DNA of 64,000 nucleotides from Kiritimatiellaceae bacterium. Its GTDB lineage: Bacteria; Verrucomicrobiota; Kiritimatiellia; Kiritimatiellales; Tichowtungiaceae. Below the pieces are notes generated by a model. That model searched no databases and was not told the origin of the DNA. It was given only the letters and a program-made list of their open reading frames with translations. The stretch covers positions 395,729-459,728 of the forward strand of contig JABFQY010000003.1 of assembly GCA_013141415.1 (NCBI GenBank), written 5' to 3'. Positions 35,147-42,376 of the stretch are shown piece after piece; the first letter of the stretch is position 1; every line of letters begins with the position of its first letter. The position numbers were made by a program, and so were the translations under genes.

Positions 35147-36226
35147 TTAGTACGAAGTGTACACGTTAAAATTATCTCCGATATAGGACATCGAAAACAC
35201 AGGCTCAGAAGCGATGGGGATACGCGTTGCTTCAACGCCGACGCAGGCCTCTTTCAGCACATAGTTGTTTTGATCGGTGGAATAGTTTGTCGCGCCCATT
35301 TCGTAGGTGTTCAGATAGTTATTAACGTCCGTGATCAGATTGGCCAACTGGGTGCGCGACACCGAATAGGCAAAATACGCTTTATTGGTCGACATCACGG
35401 TTATCTGACTGTTCGACGACGTCGCCAGTTTGGTGCAGTACTTAGTTCCCGGCCCGAAATGCGTCACTCCGCACATCTCACCTGTGGGAACACGAACAAC
35501 TCTTTCTCTTGAGATTCCTGCACCAATAGTCTGGGTGCCGTCATACGTCTTGAAACCACGCGTATCAAAAACCTGCGTAATTAATGTCAGCATCTGGCCG
35601 GTCGAAACATCCTGAAACAGCATCGTAATCACAGACCAGCCTACCGGACCTACCGTTGGAGAACTGCCGCCGCCGTCATACTTGGTCACGGCGATATTCG
35701 CAGCAACGACAAGGCTGGCCGAAGAGCTGTATCCAGAACTAAACACCGCAGGCGGAGTCGAAGGACTATAGCTGTACCGCAAGGTCATCCGATCACCGCT
35801 TCCCGTCCATTCCGTACTCTTCATATAGCCGCCCCAGTTCTTCCCTGAAGCTTGCAAAGCGGTTTTGTCGGTGCCGACTGCATTGTTCTCACAAACCTGA
35901 GTCTTCGTCTGCCAGTAAGGGCTGGGAGGATTGTATCCGGTTTTCTGCCAAACCGGCCAGCCAGCCACAACCTTCGGTACATTTCCTAAGTTGAAGGCAC
36001 AGAAGTTATACTGATCTTTGGGCGCACCTGGAGTGTACGCGGTTCCAATATGGGTAACTGTATCGCCGTAAAAAGCTGATTCCGTAAGGTTAGTGATCCC
36101 TGCGGTATCCCGGGTGTGGAGATATTGAGCCGCGTAACAAGACACACCGGAAAAACTGAACGCCATAATGGATGCGGTAAAAAACAGCGGAACAGCCAAA
36201 ACAAACGGCAATTTATTTTTTCTCAT
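35147..36226 (-). CDS. Secreted protein of unknown function
   Basis: A 359-residue protein with signal peptide (RKNKLPFVLAVPLFFTASIMAF, then SFSGVSCYAAQ). The mature part is rich in Thr, Ser, Tyr and Gly with several Cys (CAFNLGN, TQVCENNAVG, GEMCGVTHFGPGTKYC, KEACVG). It resembles no family I can name; the composition suggests a beta-rich extracellular protein, perhaps a lyase-like jelly roll or a binding protein. The start at 36226 has GGAGGGG five bases upstream; a longer open frame to 36322 lacks this. It is the first gene of a unit with the iduronate-2-sulfatase-like enzyme and carries operator C about 93-132 bp upstream. Confidence 0.7.
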   Translation of the reverse strand: MRKNKLPFVLAVPLFFTASIMAFSFSGVSCYAAQYLHTRDTAGITNLTESAFYGDTVTHIGTAYTPGAPKDQYNFCAFNLGNVPKVVAGWPVWQKTGYNPPSPYWQTKTQVCENNAVGTDKTALQASGKNWGGYMKSTEWTGSGDRMTLRYSYSPSTPPAVFSSGYSSSASLVVAANIAVTKYDGGGSSPTVGPVGWSVITMLFQDVSTGQMLTLITQVFDTRGFKTYDGTQTIGAGISRERVVRVPTGEMCGVTHFGPGTKYCTKLATSSNSQITVMSTNKAYFAYSVSRTQLANLITDVNNYLNTYEMGATNYSTDQNNYVLKEACVGVEATRIPIASEPVFSMSYIGDNFNVYTSY

Positions 36227-36318
36227 AATTCCCCTCCTGTTACGGTTATTTTCACATCCTGCATGGACTCCCTTGCCCCGCATTGTGACTGGAAAATAAA
36301 CCGGCGAGACGGGTTTCA

Positions 36319-36358
36319 CCATATCGGTTTCCGTATAATTATTAATGAATTCAACACC
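36319..36358 (-). promoter_or_regulatory. Candidate XylR-type operator C, upstream of secreted protein and sulfatase unit
   Basis: On the minus strand it has GTTGAATTCATTAA, six bases, then ATACGGAAACC followed by GATATGG. The stretch ATACGGAAACCnATATGG is shared with operator F, 14 kb away. It sits 93-132 bp upstream of the start at 36226. Confidence 0.6.
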
Positions 36359-36370
36359 TTGGAAACCACT

Positions 36371-36402
36371 GGAACAAAAAAGCCACCAAAAAAAGGTGGC
36401 TT
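36371..36402 (-). terminator. Rho-independent terminator
   Basis: AAGCCACC (36380-36387) and GGTGGCTT (36395-36402) form an 8-bp stem with a 7-base A-rich loop. On the minus strand the stem is followed by TTTTTTG. It lies about 40 bp after the stop at 36443 and ends the transcript of the esterase and module genes. Confidence 0.85.
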
Positions 36403-36442
36403 AATCTGTCCGCAACGCCGGACGGAGTGAATTGATAACGCT

Positions 36443-37201
36443 CTAATTCGAAATAAGATACAGTCCAAGCGTCCGGATCTGGATCGTCATATCCAGACTG
36501 AAGTTGTCGAACGTGGTAAGTCCGGAAGTGCCATACATGCCGCCAATCCCGTCCTGAAGCTTCTTGAAGGTGCCGCCTACGGTAAGATTGTTGGTTGTAT
36601 AAACCGTCGTGCTGGTCGTCTTATCGACGACACTGCAATTATATACGTATGGACTGACTGAGGCGACCGTGTAGGTATACACATGATTCGAGACATATGA
36701 AAACGCACCGACTTTGTTCAAAACCGAACCGGCCTGCTGAGTGAAATTCGAATAGACCAAAAACTGAGCGGTACCGTTCCCTCCAATGCGGAATAAATAG
36801 TAACTGCCATTGTCCGCGCCGCCATCCTGATAGTTTAAAACCAATCCGCCATAGGATGTCGCGTTAGCTGAGTATTGGTTAATATCAGCGGACAGCGTGA
36901 AGTTCGTCCCTGTTCCGGCATTCAGGGTGGCCGCCGTCGTATTGAGAAGCATAGCCTTGGTAAGAAGGTTTGGCGCAACGGTACCCATATCCACTTCGTT
37001 ATTAAAAATGCGGTATTGTGTGTTGGTACCACTGGCATCATCCGTTCTTGCCGTCTTCCAGTTCGATCCGATGCTCACGGCGATCTGCGCATTATTGGTC
37101 GCAAACGCCGTGTTTGCGCGGTTGAAATCGTCGGTAACTGTCAATGCTTGAGTCGCGCAACAAAGCATCGTTGATATCAAAATCATTGTCACAAGCTTCA
37201 T
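36443..37201 (-). CDS. Secreted beta-sandwich module protein, paralog without PEP-CTERM tail
   Basis: A 252-residue protein with signal peptide (KLVTMILISTMLCCATQA) and the same module as the PEP-CTERM protein at 31982-32764, to which it is very close over about 210 residues (AQIAVSIGSNWKTARTDD, ATSYGGLVLNYQDGGADN, GGTFKKLQDGIGGMYG). After FDNFSLD the sorting tail is replaced by MTIQIRTLGLYLISN. The other frames in this stretch give no PEP motif, so this is not a simple frameshift. The ATG at 37201 is chosen because AAGGAG lies six bases upstream. It follows the acetylesterase gene by 21 bp and is ended by a terminator. Confidence 0.82.
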   Translation of the reverse strand: MKLVTMILISTMLCCATQALTVTDDFNRANTAFATNNAQIAVSIGSNWKTARTDDASGTNTQYRIFNNEVDMGTVAPNLLTKAMLLNTTAATLNAGTGTNFTLSADINQYSANATSYGGLVLNYQDGGADNGSYYLFRIGGNGTAQFLVYSNFTQQAGSVLNKVGAFSYVSNHVYTYTVASVSPYVYNCSVVDKTTSTTVYTTNNLTVGGTFKKLQDGIGGMYGTSGLTTFDNFSLDMTIQIRTLGLYLISN

Positions 37202-37222
37202 ATTCATCTCCTTTATTGTCCG

Positions 37223-40162
37223 TTATTGAGCTTCAGAAGGCGTCATTTTAACGCGGTAAAATCGATTTGAGAATCCATTTCTCTCCGAAACGATATTCTT
37301 CCATGACCCATCGCCGGTCATATTGTAAAAAACAGGCACCCAAGCTGAGTCCTTGAGATTATCCGTTGTTTCCAGCCGATAGCGGCGCCCCGTTGCAGAT
37401 GGAAAGCCAATCTGTACAGTGGTTCCGGCCCCATTCAGCAGACCGACCCGGAAAACCGACCCGCCATTCAACGGAGCAGTGCCTGCCAGATATTCCTGCA
37501 AATTGTTAGCACCGTCGCCATCTGGATCAGCTCCGGACGCCGACTCACTGTTGGTGGTTGTTCCATCGCCGCCAAAAGACGCGGCCCTCCAGCTATCCGG
37601 AACTCCATCGCCGATGCTGTCTATCGTCCGGTAAACGGCGGTTACCGTTACGTTTTGCGTTGGCATACCCAATGTAGTGACGGGTGCAGAGGCATCAACC
37701 AACTGCTGGGTTGAACCTGACCAGTGATCAAAAACCTGACCGGACGGCGCGGGATTTGCCTCGATCATAAGAATCGATCCGGCCTGCGAGGTGCCGCTGC
37801 CATAGCCGTTGTTGACCGTCAAAACGTATGTCGCATCGTTTGTGTTACGGTAGGTGGCAAGCAGATAAAGGGCATGATCCGGCATGGTGACGGTTGCGTT
37901 GGACGCATTCGGATTATTAATTTCTGATGCCGCACCGATCCAGCGGTCAAACACTTTGCCAGTAGCCGGCGCATTGGCTGTAATAAGTTGTGTCGCGCCG
38001 GGAACCAGTTTAGTCGCGCTGCCGCTGCCGGACAGAATATCCAGCCGGTACGCCTCATCGGTATAAAAAGGCACTGCGGGCAGTCCGGCTGCGTTGTAAA
38101 GCTTGTTGGATCCGGAAGGTGCGGCGGCGTAGCAGTAGCGGACATACACCGGTGAGGCCACCGTCGAATTAGAAACGACCACAGTATCTGCCTCGATGAC
38201 TGCCGTGGCATTCGTGAATACCTTATCGGCTCCCGCAATTTCAAAATTCTCCAGCGGCCCGCTCACCGTTACGACCGGATTTGTGCTGGCTTTGAATCCG
38301 GTAATCAACCCGGGCTCTGCGCAGTCAAACACCACCCGGATGGACGATCCCTCCTGTAGTAACCGCTGATAAATCGGTCCGCTATAAACAACACTCTGGT
38401 TAAACTCTTTTTTCAGAGCCCACTGCGCCAGACGAAAACCTACATCCTGTTTGTTGAAAGGATGAATATTCACTGCACCGTCGTTTCCAGTATCAATCGT
38501 TACGGCCATACCGGTATTTGTTTCAGAAAGAAATCTCCGCTGCGCAGAACGCATACCCGGCCAGTCAACACCCGTCGTCCATGTTGAAAGCTGGACATAA
38601 TAAAACGGGAAATCACCCTGCCCCCAAGCCTGCCGCCAGCCGCGCACCAAGGCCATCATTTTAAAGCGATAGAAATCAGCTTCGCTGCTGTTTGCTTCGC
38701 CTTGATACCAAATGGCTCCGCGAACGCCGTAAGGAATCAGCGGAGCAATCATGGCGTTGTAGATGTCGTGGAATCCGGTCAGTCCGCCTTGTCCCAAATT
38801 CTGTCGAAGGCCGGCAACTTCCGGAACCATTGTCAACCCGTCGGGAGCAATGAACCGCTCGATTTTTTGTCCGCCCCATGCACAGGCCAGCAGTCCAACC
38901 GGCACTCCTGTATTCAGATACATGCTGCGCGCAAAAAAGTATCCGACAGCCGAAAAATCAGAAACTGTGGCCGGACTGCAAAGCCTCCACCCATATTGAA
39001 TGATTGGCTCGTCCAGTTTCGTGACAACGGCATTCGTTCGTACTTGGAGATACCGGATCAGCGGGTAGTTGGCCGCAGCAACCTCCTCGGCTCTGGCGGT
39101 TATGCCCCCGCTTATAGGCAGATACATGTTGGACTGGCCAGAGGCCAGATATACGTCGCCAAAAAGAACATCACTAAACAGAATATCCCGCTCACCCGGT
39201 GACGAAATCCTCAGCGTATGCGACTGTCCGCCGTCATGAGCATGAGAACCAATCCAAGCCTGCCAGCGTCCGGTTTGATCCGCCGTGGCGGTGCCGACTT
39301 CGACGTCATCCAGCTGAACGGTCACAACGGCTCCAGACGCGGCGAGACCCCAAACAGGAACATTCATATCCCTTTGTAACACCATGTGATCCTGAAATAA
39401 CGAATGGGCGAAAAGCTGGACATTGGCCAGCGGCGCGGTGATTTCCGCCCACGTTGCAGCGGTTCGTATATTGTCAATGGTGGCTTGATCGTCTGATCCT
39501 GCCGGACGGAAGTCGCCGGTCGCCTGAATACGCAATTTGCCGACTGAGGCGAGCTTAACGGAAACTCCGGACAACGATGGATTGGTTTCCGAAAAGCTGT
39601 TTGAACCGGTCAGGTCGTACCATGCATCCATTTTCCCGGCGCCGGTATCAATCCGCATGATGACTGAAACGGCACCGGTTAAGGAGATACTCCCAGCCAT
39701 CAGTGTTTCGGTGAGTCCGTCCGGCGCAGAAACTCCGTTTTGGTCATGGAAAAATATACCGGCGACATTGGTTCCTGTTTCATCCAGAAAAGCCATACCC
39801 AAAAGGGCTCCACTGTCATTTCTGTAATCAGACAGATCGTAGTTGAAATCATACCGCAGGTACTGAATGCCCGATAGCGGGTGAGCCGCAACGGCATCCA
39901 GTATGGTTCCGTCGGTCCACATTCCGCCGCTTCCGGCAACACTGCCGACGCTTACCAGTCCGCCGACCCCGTCCGCCGCCAATACACCCAGCCCGCCGGA
40001 TGAAAACTGTGCGGACTCGGTGCCTGAATTAATGGCTTCAGACAGTGTCTTCCCGGCGGGATCCACCTCAAAAGTCCACTCATTCAGAGAACCGGACGCA
40101 ACAACTGCCGCCCCTCCAGTCAGAAGATAGAACAAGGATAAAATGGCAACATGATTTTTCAT
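37223..40162 (-). CDS. Multi-domain secreted sialate O-acetylesterase-like enzyme
   Basis: A 979-residue protein: signal peptide (KNHVAILSLFYLLTGGAAVV), an N-terminal LamG-like beta-sandwich (about 25-240), and an SGNH-type acetylesterase domain (about 250-690) with ASGQSNMYLP (nucleophile Ser), GAIWYQGEANS and INIHPFNKQD carrying the Asp/His region. Two Listeria-type B repeats follow (about 695-835; KVFDRWIGA and QVFDHWSGS), then a Ca-binding DPDGDGANNLQEYLAG segment and a final beta domain with GRRYRLETTDNL. AGAGGA lies before the ATG; the TTG one codon earlier is not needed. It removes acetyl groups from polysaccharide outside the cell. It is a distant paralog of the esterase at 56939-58459. 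Confidence 0.87.
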   Translation of the reverse strand: MKNHVAILSLFYLLTGGAAVVASGSLNEWTFEVDPAGKTLSEAINSGTESAQFSSGGLGVLAADGVGGLVSVGSVAGSGGMWTDGTILDAVAAHPLSGIQYLRYDFNYDLSDYRNDSGALLGMAFLDETGTNVAGIFFHDQNGVSAPDGLTETLMAGSISLTGAVSVIMRIDTGAGKMDAWYDLTGSNSFSETNPSLSGVSVKLASVGKLRIQATGDFRPAGSDDQATIDNIRTAATWAEITAPLANVQLFAHSLFQDHMVLQRDMNVPVWGLAASGAVVTVQLDDVEVGTATADQTGRWQAWIGSHAHDGGQSHTLRISSPGERDILFSDVLFGDVYLASGQSNMYLPISGGITARAEEVAAANYPLIRYLQVRTNAVVTKLDEPIIQYGWRLCSPATVSDFSAVGYFFARSMYLNTGVPVGLLACAWGGQKIERFIAPDGLTMVPEVAGLRQNLGQGGLTGFHDIYNAMIAPLIPYGVRGAIWYQGEANSSEADFYRFKMMALVRGWRQAWGQGDFPFYYVQLSTWTTGVDWPGMRSAQRRFLSETNTGMAVTIDTGNDGAVNIHPFNKQDVGFRLAQWALKKEFNQSVVYSGPIYQRLLQEGSSIRVVFDCAEPGLITGFKASTNPVVTVSGPLENFEIAGADKVFTNATAVIEADTVVVSNSTVASPVYVRYCYAAAPSGSNKLYNAAGLPAVPFYTDEAYRLDILSGSGSATKLVPGATQLITANAPATGKVFDRWIGAASEINNPNASNATVTMPDHALYLLATYRNTNDATYVLTVNNGYGSGTSQAGSILMIEANPAPSGQVFDHWSGSTQQLVDASAPVTTLGMPTQNVTVTAVYRTIDSIGDGVPDSWRAASFGGDGTTTNSESASGADPDGDGANNLQEYLAGTAPLNGGSVFRVGLLNGAGTTVQIGFPSATGRRYRLETTDNLKDSAWVPVFYNMTGDGSWKNIVSERNGFSNRFYRVKMTPSEAQ

Positions 40163-40239
40163 CAAATTCCTCTGGAATAATATCTACACGAACCAACCCA
40201 ATCGACCATCAACCGCCGAATGGGAATCGATTCCTCAGT

Positions 40240-40911
40240 CTAAATTACGGGTTTTACTTCAATTATCTCGAATGAGATGTCATCAAAAATCGCCGCCCCG
40301 CAGGAGGAGTAAAATCCGCCGTAGCCATCGGTATAGACTTTCTTATTGTCGGTAACCTCTTGCGAAAAAACGGTTTCGCCGGTACCGGCATTTTGGATGG
40401 TTAGTTTGAAAGCATACGGCTTTTCACACAGCACGGTCAGACGATACGCAGTACCCGGCACATGCTTAAACGCATCAACCTTGTTGAGTACAGCGTCGGC
40501 GCTGTTTTTACGGAGAAACTGTACAAGCCCCGCTGCACTGTAACGAAAAACGTACTGTTCGTTGCTGTTTTGATAGTTGCAAACGAGTCCGGCTAACGCC
40601 GTTCTGTTCTCTGTTTTCATCGTAACAGTTCCGGAAAGCATAAACCCACTGCCATTCCCGGGCTTAGTGACCATCGCTGTATTGTAAATAATCGGCTTTG
40701 GAATTTCTGCGGGAACTTTGGAGGTCAACTGCTGGTTCAGAATGCGCCACGCTCCTCCCGGCGATTCGGTTTTCCAGCCTTCGCCGATCTGTGCCGCTTC
40801 ATCCTGAGTGACAAATGGTGTGGACGTCCGGTTGAAGTCATCACTAAACTGCGCCGCTGAAACACAAGCAGCTACTAAAACAACAGATAAACATAATATC
40901 TTCGTTCTCAC
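40240..40911 (-). CDS. Secreted single-module beta-sandwich protein
   Basis: A 223-residue protein: signal peptide (RTKILCLSVVLVAACVSAA), then one copy of the shared module (FSDDFNRTSTPFVT, AAQIGEGWKTES, ALAGLVCNYQNSNEQYVFRY, IFDDISFEI). It is closest to the C-terminal domain of the sulfatase at 32919-35120, sharing for instance GEGWKT, NTDKAG/GNGSGF-FxLSGTV and NYQxSxxQYVFR. The start is a GTG at 40911 with GGGAGG upstream. It is the first gene of a unit with the large acetylesterase and carries operator D 83-117 bp upstream. No sorting tail is present. A glycan-binding role is plausible; not shown. Confidence 0.8.
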   Translation of the reverse strand: MRTKILCLSVVLVAACVSAAQFSDDFNRTSTPFVTQDEAAQIGEGWKTESPGGAWRILNQQLTSKVPAEIPKPIIYNTAMVTKPGNGSGFMLSGTVTMKTENRTALAGLVCNYQNSNEQYVFRYSAAGLVQFLRKNSADAVLNKVDAFKHVPGTAYRLTVLCEKPYAFKLTIQNAGTGETVFSQEVTDNKKVYTDGYGGFYSSCGAAIFDDISFEIIEVKPVI

Positions 40912-40993
40912 TTTAACCTCCCGTGATGTTTGATTTAAATTTAAAATTCGAGTCTCTGTATATTGTCACTTCCCCACTGATGACGACTACGTG

Positions 40994-41028
40994 ATTTCTC
41001 GTATATAATTTAATGATTTCCAAACAGG
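40994..41028 (-). promoter_or_regulatory. Candidate XylR-type operator D
   Basis: On the minus strand it has GTTTGGAAATCATTAAA, then four bases, then ATACGAGAAA. It lies 83-117 bp upstream of the GTG at 40911 and matches sites B, C, E and F in both core elements and their spacing. Confidence 0.6.
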
Positions 41029-41057
41029 CTCCATCCTATTGCTTTTATTTTAAGTGA

Positions 41058-42308
41058 TTACGACCCATTGCACTCACGAACAGCGTTCAGCATGGCAATG
41101 ATATTTTCCAACGGGGTTTTCGCCTGTACGTTATGAATGGCATCGAAAATAAAACCGCCGTCCCGCGAAAATATTTTGCAGCGCTCCAAAACCTGCGCGC
41201 GAACTTCTGCCGGCGTTCCGAAGGGCAGCACATGCTGAGTATCCACGCCGCCGCCCCAGAAGACGAGCTTGTCGCCGTAACGATCTTTAAGTGTCTGAGG
41301 ATCCATGCCGGTGGCGGAACATTGCACCGGATTGATGATATCGAATCCGGCATCAATGAAGCGCTCCATGAAATTTTCGACCGCGCCGCAGGAATGTTTA
41401 AAGGTTTTCCAGTTGGTGTTGGCGTGAATCCAGTCGTTCATGCGGCGGTAATACGGCAACCACAGCTCATCAAAAGCCGCCGGAGAACAGAATGAGCCGG
41501 TCTGGGTTCCAAAGTCCGTGCCGCACATAAAAATCACATCCATCAAACCGTCCAGTACCGGCGCGGCGCGTTTCAGATTTTCCAGCGCAATATCCGTCTG
41601 CCGGTTGAACACCTCGTGTACGTAATCCTGCCGCGCAGCGGTGGAAATATACCATTCCGAAATATCACGGATTCCTTTCGGTGCTTTGAGAAACGGCGCC
41701 GGAACCAGCGCGATGTCGCCAAGAGCTGTTCCGCCGATTCCACCAACCACGGCGCGGCCAGTCGCGGCGGATTTTTCAGCGGCGGTTTTAAGTGTGAAGA
41801 TCTGTTTATCCGTGAGCAGAGTAAACTCTTCAAGGTTGTCATCAGGATTCAAGTTGTCGTCATCAATTTCCGGCTGGCGGATAATGCTGTCAAAAAAGTA
41901 TCCGCCGTTCGGCAAATGGCCGGACGGCCCGGCCGACCGGTCGCCCTGCGGATAGATATAGAGCCCCTTTTCGTTCTGCGTTACCTGAAAGCCGCCGGGA
42001 ACCAGCACCTCCTGCCCCCATGGCGTCCGCCACTCTTTCCAGTCGGTGGCAGGAAAGCCAAATAACGTCGAAAGGGACTCCATGCCGACGACATCGACAC
42101 CGATTGCATCAAGCAAATCATCCTCGATCAGGCCGAGCATTTGACAGGGCTCATGAATTTTGACCGGCTGTTTTTTCAATCCGTAGTAGTCCCGCAACTC
42201 CGCCACGCAGGTACAGTGCATTCCGGTTACTGCCGTTGAACCGAAGTCCACCGATACGGGCCCGTTTTCGTGATTCAGAGCTTTGAGTACTTTTTCGCGC
42301 GATGTCAT
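41058..42308 (-). CDS. Uroporphyrinogen-decarboxylase-superfamily protein (URO-D paralog 3)
   Basis: A 416-residue TIM-barrel protein, longer than paralogs 1 and 2. It opens TSREKVLKALNHE, the usual start of the MtaA/CmuA-type group, and has VDVVGMESLSTLFGFP, MCGTDFGTQTGSFCSPAAF, the zinc-type motif FKHSCGAVENFM near residue 310 and VFWGGGVDTQHVLPFGTP. AAAGGAAG precedes the ATG. It is the last gene in the unit that starts with the GH65 fusion and includes two large secreted proteins. The function is unknown; the conserved His-x-Cys-Gly favours a zinc methyltransferase or a related reaction over porphyrin decarboxylation. Confidence 0.78.
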   Translation of the reverse strand: MTSREKVLKALNHENGPVSVDFGSTAVTGMHCTCVAELRDYYGLKKQPVKIHEPCQMLGLIEDDLLDAIGVDVVGMESLSTLFGFPATDWKEWRTPWGQEVLVPGGFQVTQNEKGLYIYPQGDRSAGPSGHLPNGGYFFDSIIRQPEIDDDNLNPDDNLEEFTLLTDKQIFTLKTAAEKSAATGRAVVGGIGGTALGDIALVPAPFLKAPKGIRDISEWYISTAARQDYVHEVFNRQTDIALENLKRAAPVLDGLMDVIFMCGTDFGTQTGSFCSPAAFDELWLPYYRRMNDWIHANTNWKTFKHSCGAVENFMERFIDAGFDIINPVQCSATGMDPQTLKDRYGDKLVFWGGGVDTQHVLPFGTPAEVRAQVLERCKIFSRDGGFIFDAIHNVQAKTPLENIIAMLNAVRECNGS

Positions 42309-42376
42309 CTTTTTCTTCCTTTAATTAAATTATTTTTTACAGATCAGCTGCCACCCAATACGGTTTTCAGCCGCCG

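Noticed and set aside
36443-36520. Frameshifted PEP-CTERM tail
   Set aside because: Other frames here give no PEP motif or hydrophobic helix.
37223-40162. Dockerin domain in the large esterase
   Set aside because: Only one Ca-binding DPDGDG segment is present; this is better read as a thrombospondin-3-like linker.
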